This document shows positions 45,348-55,065 of a stretch of DNA of 64,000 nt, in pieces. Where the stretch lies: contig NZ_AP022672.1 in NCBI RefSeq assembly GCF_013374095.1, forward strand, positions 2,993,501-3,057,500, given 5' to 3'. The DNA is from Sphingomonas sp. HMP6 (GTDB lineage Bacteria; Pseudomonadota; Alphaproteobacteria; Sphingomonadales; Sphingomonadaceae). A program made the position numbers and the translations under genes. The number at the start of each line of letters is the position of its first letter. The stretch's first letter is position 1. Below the pieces are notes generated by a model. It searched no databases, was not told the origin of the DNA, and worked only from the letters and a program-made list of their open reading frames with translations.

Positions 45348-46349
45348 TCATCCCTGGGAGCGCTCGCCAAGCGCGCGCTCCCATGCCAACGCATCGCGCA
45401 CGATCGTGTCGAGATCAGCGCGTTTCGGCGTCCAGTCGAGCGTGGCGAGGATCGCTGTATTATCCGCGATCAACTCCCCCGCGTCGCCGGCGCGGCGGCC
45501 TTCGATCACGCGATTGAGCTTCAGGTTGGTCACGCGGTCGACGGCGTCGAGCACCTCGAGCACCGAAAAACCCTTGCCATAGCCGGCGTTGAGCGTGTGG
45601 CTCCGCGTCGGTTCGGCGACCAGCACCGCGAGTGCGGCGACATGCGCCGCCGCCAGATCGCTGACATGGATGTAATCGCGTACCCCAGTGCCATCGGGCG
45701 TGGCATAATCGGTGCCATAGACGCCAACGCTCGCGCGCTTGCCCAGTGCCGCCTCGACCGCGATCTTGATCAGGTGCGTGGCCCCCACCGTCGATTGCCC
45801 GCTGCGCTGCTGCGGGTCGGCCCCTGCCACGTTGAAATAGCGCAAGGCTGCGTAATTGATCGGGTGCGCCGCCGCGACATCGCGCAGCATCGCCTCGGTC
45901 ATCAGCTTCGACGTGCCGTAAGGGTTGATCGGCACGGTCGGATCGCCCTCCGCCACCGGTACCTTCACGGGCGTGCCATAGGTCGCCGCTGTCGAGGAGA
46001 AGATGAAGTGGCGCACGCTGCACACCACCGCGCTCTCCAGCAACGCCCGGCTCGCAACGGTATTGTTGCGATAATATTTAAGCGGATCGCTTACCGATTC
46101 GGGCACGATGATCGATCCGGCGAAGTGCATGACCGCCTTTACACCCTGCTCGCGCATCGTCGCGCGCACCAGCGCATCGTCCTCGATCTCGCCGCGCACC
46201 AAGGTCGCACGCGGGTCGACCAGCCAGTCGAACCCGGTCGACAGATTGTCATACACCACCACCCGGTGCCCCGCATCGAGCAGCGCCAACACCGCATGGC
46301 TGCCGATATAGCCCGCCCCGCCCGTTACCAGTACCGATCCGTCCAGCAT
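45348..46349 (-). CDS. galE: UDP-glucose 4-epimerase
   Basis: 333 residues from ATG 46349 ([20 protein letters not shown]). The NAD-binding Rossmann Gly motif is at the N-terminus. Catalytic Ser/Thr, Tyr and Lys are in [11 protein letters not shown] and [12 protein letters not shown]. The C-terminal sugar-binding part has [31 protein letters not shown] and [17 protein letters not shown], all typical of GalE. It supplies UDP-galactose for surface glycans. It ends 3 bases after the TonB receptor stop, in convergent orientation, and is divergent from msrA. Confidence 0.95.
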   Translation of the reverse strand: MLDGSVLVTGGAGYIGSHAVLALLDAGHRVVVYDNLSTGFDWLVDPRATLVRGEIEDDALVRATMREQGVKAVMHFAGSIIVPESVSDPLKYYRNNTVASRALLESAVVCSVRHFIFSSTAATYGTPVKVPVAEGDPTVPINPYGTSKLMTEAMLRDVAAAHPINYAALRYFNVAGADPQQRSGQSTVGATHLIKIAVEAALGKRASVGVYGTDYATPDGTGVRDYIHVSDLAAAHVAALAVLVAEPTRSHTLNAGYGKGFSVLEVLDAVDRVTNLKLNRVIEGRRAGDAGELIADNTAILATLDWTPKRADLDTIVRDALAWERALGERSQG

Positions 46350-46414
46350 GCGTATCCGCCCTTTTTGTCTTGGGTTCCCGTCCCTATCTTGAAGCCCTAA
46401 ACAAGGAGCGAATG

Positions 46415-46957
46415 ATGGCAAGCGAAGTCGCGACCCTCGCGGGCGGATGTTTCTGGTGCACCGAGGCGGTGTTTAAGGATGTGATCGGCGTGGACGCGGT
46501 CGAGAGCGGCTATCTTGGCGGCTCGGTTCCCAATCCGACCTATAAACAAGTGTGCAGCGGCTCGACCGGCCACGCCGAGGCAATCCGCGTGACCTTCGAT
46601 GCCGATCAGGTGTCGTATGGCGACATCCTCGACATGTTCTTCGCGACGCACGATCCGACGACGCTCAACCGGCAGGGCAATGACGTCGGCACGCAATATC
46701 GCTCGGCGATCTTCCCGCACGACGATGCGCAGCGCGAGGAAGCGATTGCCGCAATGGCGCGCGCCGCCGCCGATTGGCCCGCGCCGATCGTGACGACGAT
46801 CGAGCCGCTGTCGACCTGGTATCCGGCGGAGGAGTATCACCAGGAATATTGGGCTGGCGAAGGCCAGCGCAATCCCTATTGCATCGCGGTGATCCCGCCC
46901 AAGCTCGCGAAGCTGCGCAAGAGCTTTGCAGCGCGGTCAAAGGCGGTGGCGGCGTAA
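46415..46957 (+). CDS. msrA: Peptide methionine sulfoxide reductase MsrA
   Basis: 180 residues from ATG 46415 ([20 protein letters not shown]), chosen over the ATG at 46412 because it sits 6 bases after AAGGAG. It reduces methionine-S-sulfoxide in proteins. The active-site GGCFWC has the nucleophile Cys, and the recycling part includes [16 protein letters not shown] near the C-terminus with further Cys. [15 protein letters not shown] and [13 protein letters not shown] are conserved landmarks. Confidence 0.96.
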   Translation: MASEVATLAGGCFWCTEAVFKDVIGVDAVESGYLGGSVPNPTYKQVCSGSTGHAEAIRVTFDADQVSYGDILDMFFATHDPTTLNRQGNDVGTQYRSAIFPHDDAQREEAIAAMARAAADWPAPIVTTIEPLSTWYPAEEYHQEYWAGEGQRNPYCIAVIPPKLAKLRKSFAARSKAVAA

Positions 46958-46961
46958 GCGG

Positions 46962-47693
46962 CTAAAGCGCCTCGCCGGAAATCGGCGGGCGCTTGGGGTC
47001 TTCGGCCCCCAGCGCGCGGTAGCCGAGCCCGCCGAGGATGCCGCCGACAATCGGTGCGACCCAGAACAGCCAGAGCTGTTGTAGCGCCAGCCCGCCGATG
47101 ATCAGCGCGGGTCCGGTGCTGCGGGCTGGATTGACCGACGTGTTGGTCACCGGGATGCTGATCAAGTGGATCAGGGTGAGCGCCAGGCCAATCGCGATCG
47201 GTGCGAATCCGGCGGGCGCGCGCGTGTCGGTCGATCCCATGATGACGAGCAGGAAGATAAAGGTCAGCACGACTTCGATCGCCGCGCCGGCCGCCATCGA
47301 ATACTGGCCGGGCGATTGCGCAGCGAAGCCGTTGACCGCGAGACTGGTTGGCCCGAGCGCGAAGCCGGGCGCGCCGCTCGCGATCAGGTAGAGCAGATAG
47401 GCCGCGATCGTCGCACCGATGACTTGCGCGGCGAGATAGAGCGGGATGTCCTTCGCCGGGAACCGCCCGCCCGCCCACAGGCCCAGCGTCACAGCTGGGT
47501 TAAGGTGACATCCCGAAATGTGCCCGATCGAATAGGCCATCGTCAGCACGGTCAGCCCGAAAGCAAGCGACACGCCGACGAAACCGATGCCCACGACCGG
47601 AAACCCCGCCGCCAGGACGGCACTGCCGCAGCCACCGAAGACGAGCCAGAACGTGCCGATCAGCTCCGCCAGCCCGCGTTGCGTATTGCTCAT
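46962..47693 (-). CDS. aqpZ: Aquaporin Z
   Basis: 243 residues, six TM helices and two half-helices. Both NPA boxes are intact: [17 protein letters not shown] and [13 protein letters not shown]. The N-terminus ([20 protein letters not shown]) is typical of the water-selective AqpZ rather than glycerol facilitators. It mediates rapid osmotic water flux. It converges with msrA (4 bases between stops). Confidence 0.95.
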   Translation of the reverse strand: MSNTQRGLAELIGTFWLVFGGCGSAVLAAGFPVVGIGFVGVSLAFGLTVLTMAYSIGHISGCHLNPAVTLGLWAGGRFPAKDIPLYLAAQVIGATIAAYLLYLIASGAPGFALGPTSLAVNGFAAQSPGQYSMAAGAAIEVVLTFIFLLVIMGSTDTRAPAGFAPIAIGLALTLIHLISIPVTNTSVNPARSTGPALIIGGLALQQLWLFWVAPIVGGILGGLGYRALGAEDPKRPPISGEAL

Positions 47694-47758
47694 GTGCCGA
47701 TGCTCCCCCCAGAAACGCCTGGGGACAGACTAGCGATTGGAACGGGTGCGTAAAGAAA

Positions 47759-48799
47759 TTATCGTATGGGGTGCGCGGCGCGGCGCAGGCGATCGTTGAT
47801 CGCGGTGCCGATGCCGTCCGCCGGGATCGGGGCGATGGCGATGCTGGCGCGGTTGCTGGCATCGGCACGGTGGAGCGCGTCGAACAGATTCGCGGCGGCT
47901 TCGATCGGGTCGGCGGTGGCAGAAAGGGTTTCGTCTCCCGAAATGGCGCCGAAGCCGATCAGATATTCGCCGTCTGCTGCGCCGGTCGCGTTCAGCCGGA
48001 GCGGCTTCGACGGCGCATAATGGCTGGCGAGCTGGCCGGGGGCGGTGATACGGGGTTCGTCCCCCGCCTTCCACCCTGGCGAACGCCGGGGCCCAGGTGC
48101 GGGACGGTCGCTGTCGCGCGTTTCGCTATCCTCTGAGCCGTTCGCGACTGGGCCCCGGCTTTCGCCGGGGTGGAAATGGAGTGTGAGCTGCGCCGCCGTA
48201 ACCGGCCCCGGCCGCAGCACCTCCCGCCCCTGCACGATCGTCGATTCCAGCCCCGCCTCGGTCGCGCCATCGTCGATCACCAGCGCGATTCGCCCGCCGA
48301 GGCTCGCCACGACATGGTTCGCGCGGGTCGGACTGATGCCGCCGCTGGCATTGGCCGAGGGTGCGGCGAGGGGGGCGCCCGAAGCCTCCAGCAACGCCCG
48401 CATCGCGCGGTGCGCCGGCACGCGGATCGCGATGGTATCGAGGCCCGCCGTCACCAGCGCCGCGATCCCCGCATCGGGCCGCAGCGGCAGCACCAAGGTC
48501 AGCGGTCCGGGCCAGAACGCCGCGGCCAGCGCGCGCGCGTCCTCATCGAACACCGCAATCCGCTCGGCCGCCGCCAGATCGAGCACATGCACGATCAGCG
48601 GATTGAAGCTTGGCCGACCCTTCGCCGCGTAAATCCGCGCCACCGCCGCCGACTCGGCGGCGTCCGCCGCCAGCCCGTAGACCGTCTCGGTCGGCACCGC
48701 GACCGGCTGGCCCGCCGCAATCAGCGCCACGGCTTCGGCGATCGCGGCCTCGCCGTAGGGTAAGGTGCGGGTCACGAAAGGCGGGTTTGGCGCGGTCAT
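47759..48799 (-). CDS. tsaC: L-threonylcarbamoyladenylate synthase, Sua5 type
   Basis: 346 residues. It makes threonylcarbamoyl-AMP from threonine, bicarbonate and ATP for tRNA t6A37. The YrdC domain shows VAVPTETVYGLAADAAESAA, IYAAKGRPSFNPLIVHVLDL and LAAPSANASGGISPTRANHV. A C-terminal Sua5 domain follows APGQLASHYAPSKPLRLNAT. Between them, residues ~210-243 (HPGESRGPVANGSEDSETRD, SDRPAPGPRRSPGWKAGD) are encoded by a palindromic repeat (48071-48173) in frame. That stretch is not part of the normal linker. The enzyme probably tolerates it because it lies between domains. Confidence 0.93.
   Translation of the reverse strand: MTAPNPPFVTRTLPYGEAAIAEAVALIAAGQPVAVPTETVYGLAADAAESAAVARIYAAKGRPSFNPLIVHVLDLAAAERIAVFDEDARALAAAFWPGPLTLVLPLRPDAGIAALVTAGLDTIAIRVPAHRAMRALLEASGAPLAAPSANASGGISPTRANHVVASLGGRIALVIDDGATEAGLESTIVQGREVLRPGPVTAAQLTLHFHPGESRGPVANGSEDSETRDSDRPAPGPRRSPGWKAGDEPRITAPGQLASHYAPSKPLRLNATGAADGEYLIGFGAISGDETLSATADPIEAAANLFDALHRADASNRASIAIAPIPADGIGTAINDRLRRAAHPIR
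48071..48173. repeat. Palindromic repeat inside tsaC (family C)
   Basis: Two 26-base arms (48071-48096 and 48148-48173), matching at 24 of 26 positions as inverted copies; the core is CGCCGGGGCCCAG with its complement CTGGGCCCCGG. The 51-base spacer has little pairing. The 103-base element keeps the reading frame open and adds ~34 residues to the TsaC linker. It is unrelated in sequence to families A and B. Confidence 0.9.
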
Positions 48800-48847
48800 C
48801 GTGCGCGGCTATAGCGGGGCGAGGCCTGTTGCATAAGAGGATGTCCC

Positions 48848-50560
48848 ATGTTTACCCCCGCCATCGCCGACCAGCGTTTTGTGCTCGATCATGTCGCGCG
48901 CATCGCCGATCTCGCCGCAACCGAACGCTTCGCCGCCGCCAGCGACGATGTCGTTGACGCGGTGCTGGAGGGCGTAGGGCAACTGGCCGCGGGCGAATGG
49001 GCGCCGCTGCTGCGCGCTGGCGACACCGTTGGCGCGAAATGGACGCCCGAAGGCGTGGTGATGCCCGACGGTTTCGTGAAGGCATATCACGATTATGTCG
49101 AGGGCGGCTGGGGAACGATCGGCGTGCCCGAGGAATTCGGCGGGCAGGGCCTGCCGTTCGTGATCCAGACCGCAGTGCTCGATACGCTCGGCACCGCGAA
49201 CATGGGCTTTGCGCTGGCCCCGACGCTGACGGTCGGCGCGATCGAGGCGCTGGCGCATCACGGCTCGCCCGAACAGCAGGCGCTCTACTTGCCGCACCTG
49301 GCGACCGGCGCATGGACCGGCACGATGAATTTGACCGAGCCGCAGGCCGGGTCCGATGTCGGTGCACTCCGCACTACCGCCACCCCGCGCGGCGACGGCA
49401 CGTTCCTGATCAAGGGCACCAAGATCTACATTTCGTTCGGCGATCACGACATGGCGCCCAATATCGTCCACCTCGTGCTCGCGCGCACCCCGGGCGCGCC
49501 GGCCGGGACCAAGGGCATTTCGCTGTTTCTGGTGCCGAAATACCGGCTGAACGCCGACGGCACGCCGGGCGATTTCAACGATGTCCGCGTCGTCTCGATC
49601 GAGCATAAGATGGGCCTGCATGCCTCGCCCACGTGCGTGCTGAGCTTCGGCGATAACGATGATTGCATTGGCGAGCTGATCGGGGCCGAATTCGGCGGCA
49701 TTCGCGCGATGTTCACGATGATGAACAATGCGCGCCTCAATGTCGGCTTGCAGGGCGTGCAGGTGGCCGAGGCGGCGACGCAGGCGGCGGTCGGCTATGC
49801 GCTCGATCGCGTCCAGTCGCCGCGCGCCGGATCGGGCAGCGCCGAGTCGGTCAAGATCGTCGAGCACCCTGACGTGCGCCGCATGTTGCTGCGCATGAAG
49901 GCGCAGACGATGGCGGCGCGCGCGCTCGTGTATTATGCCGCGAGCCAAGTCGACCGGGCGACTTTGAAAGAAATTGGCGGACAGGAGCGGCTCGACATCC
50001 TCACCCCGCTCGCCAAGGCGCATGGCACCGACATCGGCAACGAAGTCGCCAGCCTCGGCATTCAGATTCATGGCGGCATGGGCTATATCGAGGAGACCGG
50101 CGCGGCGCAGTTCTTCCGCGATGCCCGCATCACCCCGATTTATGAAGGCACCAACGGCATTCAGGCGGCCGATCTGGTCGGGCGCAAGCTCGGCATGGAC
50201 AATGGCGGCGTGTTCGCGCGGCTGATCGCCGACATGCGCGCCGAAGCGCAGGACGCGGGCCTTGTTGACCTGATCGACGCGTGCGACGAGATCGGGCGCG
50301 GCATGGCGGGGATGGATGCCGACGACAAGCTCGCGGCAAGCTATCCGTTCCTGACGATGCTCTCGGTCGCGACGTGCGGCTGGCTGATGGAGCGGTCGGG
50401 GCGTCTCGCCACCGGCGACGACGCCTTCGCGCAAATGAAGCGTGCGGCGTGCGCCTTCTACGTCGCGCAGATCGTGCCCGAGTCGCTCGGCCTGCGCGCG
50501 GCGGCGACGGCGAACGCCACGGTGCTGTATTCGGTCCCGGCCGAGGCGTTCGCGGCTTGA
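48848..50560 (+). CDS. Acyl-CoA dehydrogenase (long form)
   Basis: 570 residues. An FAD flavoprotein that oxidises acyl-CoA thioesters in fatty-acid breakdown. Landmarks are GTMNLTEPQAGSDVGALRTT (flavin/substrate region), GLHASPTCVLSFGDNDD, LGIQIHGGMGYIEETGAAQF and RDARITPIYEGTNGIQAADL with the catalytic Glu; after ~450 it has the extra helical C-terminal domain of the ~600-residue FadE-like subgroup. Chain-length preference is unknown. An alpha/beta hydrolase gene overlaps its stop (TTGA). Confidence 0.93.
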   Translation: MFTPAIADQRFVLDHVARIADLAATERFAAASDDVVDAVLEGVGQLAAGEWAPLLRAGDTVGAKWTPEGVVMPDGFVKAYHDYVEGGWGTIGVPEEFGGQGLPFVIQTAVLDTLGTANMGFALAPTLTVGAIEALAHHGSPEQQALYLPHLATGAWTGTMNLTEPQAGSDVGALRTTATPRGDGTFLIKGTKIYISFGDHDMAPNIVHLVLARTPGAPAGTKGISLFLVPKYRLNADGTPGDFNDVRVVSIEHKMGLHASPTCVLSFGDNDDCIGELIGAEFGGIRAMFTMMNNARLNVGLQGVQVAEAATQAAVGYALDRVQSPRAGSGSAESVKIVEHPDVRRMLLRMKAQTMAARALVYYAASQVDRATLKEIGGQERLDILTPLAKAHGTDIGNEVASLGIQIHGGMGYIEETGAAQFFRDARITPIYEGTNGIQAADLVGRKLGMDNGGVFARLIADMRAEAQDAGLVDLIDACDEIGRGMAGMDADDKLAASYPFLTMLSVATCGWLMERSGRLATGDDAFAQMKRAACAFYVAQIVPESLGLRAAATANATVLYSVPAEAFAA

Positions 50561-51468
50561 GCGACTGGTCGTGGACCCCGCCCGCCGAGAGCGGGATCAG
50601 CGTGCGGATGCAGGCGGCGGGCGAGGTCAGCCTCGAACTCGCCGAACTGCCCGCCGCCGATGGCTCGACCGACCGGCTGGCCTTGTGCGTCCACGGCTTT
50701 CCCGAATTGAATTTCAGTTGGCGCTACCAGATGCCGCTGCTCAGCGCCGCGGGCTGGCGGGTGTGGGCGCCCAATCTGCGCGGTTACGGCGCGAGCGATC
50801 GGCCGCAGGGAGTCGCGGCCTATCATCTCGATCGGCTGATCGGCGATCTGGTCGGCTTGATCGATGCCAGCGGGGCAAAAGAAGTCCTGCTGATCGCGCA
50901 TGATTGGGGCGCGATCATTTCCTGGCAGTTCGCGATTCGGCGCGCGCGGCCCTTGGTCGGGCTGGTCATCATGAACGTGCCGCACCCGCACGTCTTCGCG
51001 CGCGAACTGAAGACGTGGGCGCAGTTGAAGCGGAGCTGGTACGTCTATTTCTTCCAACTCCCCGGCCTGCCGGAGCGCGTCTTCGGGCGCGATCATGCTG
51101 CCGGGGTGGCGCGTGCGATCTGCAACATGGCGGTGGACAAGAGCGCGTTCCCGCGCGCCGTGCTCGATGTCTATCGCAAGGCGGCGGCGCGACCCGGCGC
51201 GCTCACCGCTATGATCAATTACTACCGCTCGATGGTGCGCTCGGGCAGCAACAAGCCGACCGGCGACGGCCGGATCGAGACGCCGACGCTGATGATCTGG
51301 GGCGAGGAAGACACCGCGCTCGGCATCGGCTGTTCGCAGGGGACCGAGGCCTATTGCCCGGATTTCGAAATCCACCGCCTGCCCGGCGTCTCGCACTGGG
51401 TGCAGCAGGAAGCGCCGGATCGGGTGAACGCGATTTTGGCAGGGTGGATCGAGCGGTTTCGGCGGTAG
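50557..51468 (+). CDS. Alpha/beta hydrolase, epoxide-hydrolase-like
   Basis: 303 residues from TTG 50557 (overlapping the upstream TGA), or shorter from GTG 50602. The oxyanion region is LCVHGFPELNFSWRYQMPLL. The nucleophile elbow is LLIAHDWGAIISW, with Asp rather than Ser, as in epoxide hydrolases and haloalkane dehalogenases. The catalytic acid and His lie in GEEDTAL and LPGVSHWVQQEAPD. It is coupled to an acyl-CoA dehydrogenase, so it may process a lipid-derived ester or epoxide (inference). Confidence 0.85.
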   Translation: MSDWSWTPPAESGISVRMQAAGEVSLELAELPAADGSTDRLALCVHGFPELNFSWRYQMPLLSAAGWRVWAPNLRGYGASDRPQGVAAYHLDRLIGDLVGLIDASGAKEVLLIAHDWGAIISWQFAIRRARPLVGLVIMNVPHPHVFARELKTWAQLKRSWYVYFFQLPGLPERVFGRDHAAGVARAICNMAVDKSAFPRAVLDVYRKAAARPGALTAMINYYRSMVRSGSNKPTGDGRIETPTLMIWGEEDTALGIGCSQGTEAYCPDFEIHRLPGVSHWVQQEAPDRVNAILAGWIERFRR

Positions 51469-51481
51469 GAGGCCAGCCCTT

Positions 51482-51570
51482 CCGTTCGCCCTGAGCTTGT
51501 CGAAGGGCACGTCACCTCGCGAGCGCGGGGTGTGCGGAGAGCAGGGCTTCGACAAGCTCAGCCCGAACGG
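51482..51570. repeat. Palindromic repeat, family A, copy 2 (well preserved)
   Basis: Inverted arms: CCGTTCGCCCTGAGCTTGTC (from 51482) continuing GAAGGGC, and GCTTCGACAAGCTCAGCCCG (from 51546) continuing AACGG, differing at only two positions. The spacer is 37 bases. It fills the gap between two convergent genes (hydrolase and DUF482), as copy 1 does for topA and the Sel1 gene. A REP-type element. Confidence 0.92.
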
Positions 51571-51581
51571 GAGGGATGGCT

Positions 51582-52715
51582 TTACGCCTTCTTGAACGGC
51601 GTCATCGCCCCCAGAAACTCCTGATCCATCTCGACCGATGTCCGCTCGCGCGCCAGGAAATCGCCGATCGCGCGGCGGAAACCTGCATCGGGAATGTAAT
51701 GCGCCGACCAGGTCGGCACCGGCACATAACCGCGCGCGAGCTTGTGCTCGCCCTGCGCCCCCGCCTCGACCGTCTTCAGTCCCAGCCCGATCGCCGCGTC
51801 GATCGCCTGATAATAGCACAATTCGAAATGGAGGAACGGCACCTCTTCGGTACAGCCCCAATAGCGACCGTACAGCGTATCCTCACCGATCAGATTGAGC
51901 GCCCCCGCGATCGGTCGCCCGTTGCGCTCTGCAAGGATGAGCAGGACGCGATCGGGCATCGTCTCACTCAGCAACGAGAAGAATGCGCGCGTCAGATACG
52001 GCTGGCCCCATTTGCGCGCGCCGGTGTCCTGATAGAAGACCCAGAATGAGTCCCATTCGGCCTCGGTAATGTCCGCGCCTGCAATGTGGCGGATCGTCAG
52101 GCCCTCGACCGCGCCCGCCCGCTCCTTGCGGATCGCCTTGCGCTTGCGACTGGCGAGCTCGCCCAGAAAATCGTCGAACGTCGCATAGCCCTGATTCTGC
52201 CAGTGGAATTGCGTGCCCTGGCGGATCAGCCAGCCCGCTGCCTCGAACGCGGGCAATTGTTCGGGACAGACGAAGGTCGCATGTGCCGAGGACAAGCCGT
52301 GCTGGTCGGTCACCGCCTCGATCGCGGCGATCAAAGCGGGGGCGTGCGCCGGATCGCGCAACAGCAAACGGGGACCCGGGGCAGGGGTGAAGGGCACCGC
52401 GACCTGCAATTTGGGGTAATAGCGCCCACCCGCGCGCTCCCACGCATCGGCCCAGGCATGGTCGAAGACATATTCGCCCTGGCTGTGGCTCTTGGCATAA
52501 GCGGGGGCGATTCCGGCGGGCTTTCCGTCGGGACCATCGACGATGATTGGGATCGGCTGCCAGCCGGTGCGCGCCCGCGCACTGCCGGATTGTTCGAGGA
52601 TCGACAGGAAGGCGTGGGAGACGAACGGATTGGCACTGCCGGCGCAGGCGTCCCAGTCCGCCGCCGGGATTGCGGAGACGCCGTCGGCGATGCGGGCGGT
52701 GACGGCGTCTTTCAC
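51582..52715 (-). CDS. DUF482 GNAT-like acyltransferase
   Basis: 377 residues from GTG 52715 (VKDAVTARIADGVSAIPAAD). The family, also called peptidoglycan-biosynthesis-like GNAT, has conserved signatures present here: VSHAFLSILEQSGSA, KSHSQGEYVFDHAWADAWER, YYPKLQVAVPFTPAPGPRLL, FHWQNQGYATFDDFLGELAS and the AGAQGEHKLARGYVP near the C-terminus. The fold is a double GNAT domain related to FemAB. The substrate is not established. The gene overlaps nothing but starts 11 bases after the GT-C-like gene's stop. Confidence 0.9.
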   Translation of the reverse strand: MKDAVTARIADGVSAIPAADWDACAGSANPFVSHAFLSILEQSGSARARTGWQPIPIIVDGPDGKPAGIAPAYAKSHSQGEYVFDHAWADAWERAGGRYYPKLQVAVPFTPAPGPRLLLRDPAHAPALIAAIEAVTDQHGLSSAHATFVCPEQLPAFEAAGWLIRQGTQFHWQNQGYATFDDFLGELASRKRKAIRKERAGAVEGLTIRHIAGADITEAEWDSFWVFYQDTGARKWGQPYLTRAFFSLLSETMPDRVLLILAERNGRPIAGALNLIGEDTLYGRYWGCTEEVPFLHFELCYYQAIDAAIGLGLKTVEAGAQGEHKLARGYVPVPTWSAHYIPDAGFRRAIGDFLARERTSVEMDQEFLGAMTPFKKA

Positions 52716-52725
52716 AACGTCATAG

Positions 52726-54114
52726 CTAGGGTGTCGGCGCGGCTTTCTCAACCGGCGCGAACGACCAGCACAGCGCCAGCAGCAAAAACGGCGTGACGAA
52801 CTCGCGGTGCCGCTCGCCGAATTCGAACCAGATGCCGAACAGCAGCAATTGCAGGCCACTGGCCGCGATCAGCAGCACGAGCGTCGCGGGCACGCGCCCG
52901 AGCCGCAGCGCCGCCCCGCCGAGCAGCAGCAGATGCGATCCGTGCGCCAGCGGCCACAGCGCGGCAGCGAGCATCCGCGGGAAGGGCGGCCCCATCGCGA
53001 CCAGCCGATTCACGCCGAATTCGGAAATGCCGCACGCGCGGACGAATTTTGTGGCGGACAGACGCACGAAGTCGGCCGGATGCGAGGTCATCCACGCGAC
53101 CGCGATGGTCTGAATGCGGCGGCCATAGGCCAGTTCGGGGATGCCCTTCAGCGCGGGCGGCGGGGGTTCCCAATTGCCCGTGGCCTCGGGATTGTTGCCG
53201 ATCCACAGGCTCGCGCCGCTGGCGGTGGTCAGCGGCACGAAGGCGTGAAACAGCAGCCAGTTGCGAATCCACCACGGCAGCATGACGAAAGCCGCGATGA
53301 CGGCACCGCGCAGCCCCGTCGCCAGCACCGGCCACAGCCCGATCTGCCGGACCATTACCAGCCCGAACAGCGCGGCAAGCGGTGCTTCGCCCGGTTGGGT
53401 CAGCGCCAGCAGCCCGGCCAGCACGCCCAGCGCAAGCGCCCCACGCCACCCGGCCGGACGCCGCAGCCAGAACACAGCGAGCGCAAGCACCAGCACCGCG
53501 CACAGCGATTCCTTTTGCGCGAGCGGTGCCGAGAACAGCACCGACGGCCAGATCAAATACAGCCACGCCGCCCGCCGCCCGGCCCGCGCACTGCCAAGTT
53601 GCGTGCCGAGCAGCACGATCGCGCCTGCCGCCGCCATGTCCGTCAGCGTGCCGAGCGCGAGCACGGCGGGCGTAGAAAAACCGAATAGCGCACCCCATCC
53701 GGCGAGCAGCAACGGGTAGAGCGGTGGAAACAGCGCACGCCACGCGCTGCCGAAGAACGGATCGTAGATGACGAGGCCCTGCCCCGCGAGCAGTCCCTTG
53801 GCGAGGTTCAGATACGCGTTGGGGTCACCGGTCGAGGTCCGCCACACTGCGAGCAGCGCAAAGGCAACGCGCACCGCCATCAACAGCAGGGCCAGCAGCG
53901 CGAAGCTCCGGCGGCGCGGTCGATCGCGCAGCAGCGCGAAGCCGAGTGCGGCAAGCGCGATCCAGCCGATCACCGCGACCACGCTGCCCGCCGAACCACC
54001 CCAGCGCGCGGCAAGATCGGGAATGCCGGTCAGGCCATAGAGCAAAAGCGCGCCCAGCACCGCCTGGACCGCCCCCGGTATCGCCCATCCGGGAAGGCGT
54101 AGACCGGCCGTCAC
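52726..54114 (-). CDS. Polytopic membrane protein, GT-C glycosyltransferase-like (ArnT/GT39 type)
   Basis: 462 residues from GTG 54114, overlapping the motB stop (GTGA). About ten or more TM helices; the first lumenal loop follows VWRTSTGDPNAYLNLAKGLL, with GDP/Asp in place of the DxD-like motif typical of GT-C enzymes. Other landmarks are FPPLYPLLLAGWGALFGFST, LLGTQLGSARAGRRAAWLYL, WPSVLFSAPLAQKESLCAVL and MLPWWIRNWLLFHAFVPLTT. Such enzymes use lipid-linked sugars to decorate lipids or proteins. The acceptor is unknown. Confidence 0.8.
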   Translation of the reverse strand: MTAGLRLPGWAIPGAVQAVLGALLLYGLTGIPDLAARWGGSAGSVVAVIGWIALAALGFALLRDRPRRRSFALLALLLMAVRVAFALLAVWRTSTGDPNAYLNLAKGLLAGQGLVIYDPFFGSAWRALFPPLYPLLLAGWGALFGFSTPAVLALGTLTDMAAAGAIVLLGTQLGSARAGRRAAWLYLIWPSVLFSAPLAQKESLCAVLVLALAVFWLRRPAGWRGALALGVLAGLLALTQPGEAPLAALFGLVMVRQIGLWPVLATGLRGAVIAAFVMLPWWIRNWLLFHAFVPLTTASGASLWIGNNPEATGNWEPPPPALKGIPELAYGRRIQTIAVAWMTSHPADFVRLSATKFVRACGISEFGVNRLVAMGPPFPRMLAAALWPLAHGSHLLLLGGAALRLGRVPATLVLLIAASGLQLLLFGIWFEFGERHREFVTPFLLLALCWSFAPVEKAAPTP

Positions 54115-55016
54115 TGACCGAAGGCGGTCGCGCGGTAGAGCAGGGTGATCGCGACGCGGCGATTGCGCGGGTCGGTCGGGTTGTCCTTGATCATCGGTTC
54201 GCGGTCGGCGACGCCCTCGATCCGGTTGAAGCGCGTCTCGCCGATCCCGCCCGCAGCCAGCCGCCGCCTGGTCGCCTCGGCGCGTGCGCTCGACAGCATC
54301 CAATTGTTCATTGCCAGCGGATCGCCATAGCCGAGGCTGTCGGTATGGCCGCGGATCATGATCGGGTTGCTGGTGGTCTTGATCGTTTGTGCGATCAGCC
54401 CGATCAGCGACGACGCCCGACCCTCGAGCTGTGTGGTGCCGAGATCGAACATCGAATAGTCTGCATCATCGAGCAGATCGATCCGCAACCCGTCGGGCGT
54501 GCGTACGAAGCGGACATGCTTCGACAGTTTCGACAGATTGGGACTGGCGGCCATCGCCGAATCGACCGTGCGCTTCATCGCCTCAAAATTCTTGCGGTCT
54601 TCGGCGGACAAGGCGGCCTTGTCCTTGAGCGTGCCCTTCTGCCCGGTGCCGACCTGGTCGCCACCGGTCGCTTCGACCGGGACCGTCATCGATCGCGTGC
54701 CGGTCTGGCTCGCGCGGTGCGCGTAATTGTCCTTGTCGGTGATCGACGAGCCGCCGAAAATGCCGTTTGAACCCGCGCTGTTCTGCTTGAACTCGATCAG
54801 TGTTGGCGAGAAATAATCGGCGAGCGCCTTGCGCTGCTTTTCATTGGTCGCGCCGAGCAGCCACATCAGCAGGAAGAACGCCATCATCGCGGTGACGAAA
54901 TCGGCATAGGCGACCTTCCATGCGCCGCCATGATGGCCGCCATGCCCCTCGATGTAGATCTTCTTGTAAATGATTTTGGGCGGCACATTGGTGCCGTGCG
55001 GCGCGCGGGCGGCCAT
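54111..55016 (-). CDS. motB: Flagellar motor protein MotB
   Basis: 301 residues. The N-terminal plug/TM segment is AWKVAYADFVTAMMAFFLLMWLLG; the Asp of YADF is the proton-binding residue. The C-terminal OmpA-like peptidoglycan-binding domain has PIMIRGHTDSLGYGDPLAMN and WMLSSARAEATRRRLAAGGI. As a stator with MotA it anchors to the cell wall and drives rotation. It follows motA by 49 bases and overlaps the downstream GT-C gene. Confidence 0.95.
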   Translation of the reverse strand: MAARAPHGTNVPPKIIYKKIYIEGHGGHHGGAWKVAYADFVTAMMAFFLLMWLLGATNEKQRKALADYFSPTLIEFKQNSAGSNGIFGGSSITDKDNYAHRASQTGTRSMTVPVEATGGDQVGTGQKGTLKDKAALSAEDRKNFEAMKRTVDSAMAASPNLSKLSKHVRFVRTPDGLRIDLLDDADYSMFDLGTTQLEGRASSLIGLIAQTIKTTSNPIMIRGHTDSLGYGDPLAMNNWMLSSARAEATRRRLAAGGIGETRFNRIEGVADREPMIKDNPTDPRNRRVAITLLYRATAFGQ

Positions 55017-55065
55017 TATGCGGCGCCTCGCGGCATGCCGCTCATCGGCGTGAGCCGATCAAACA

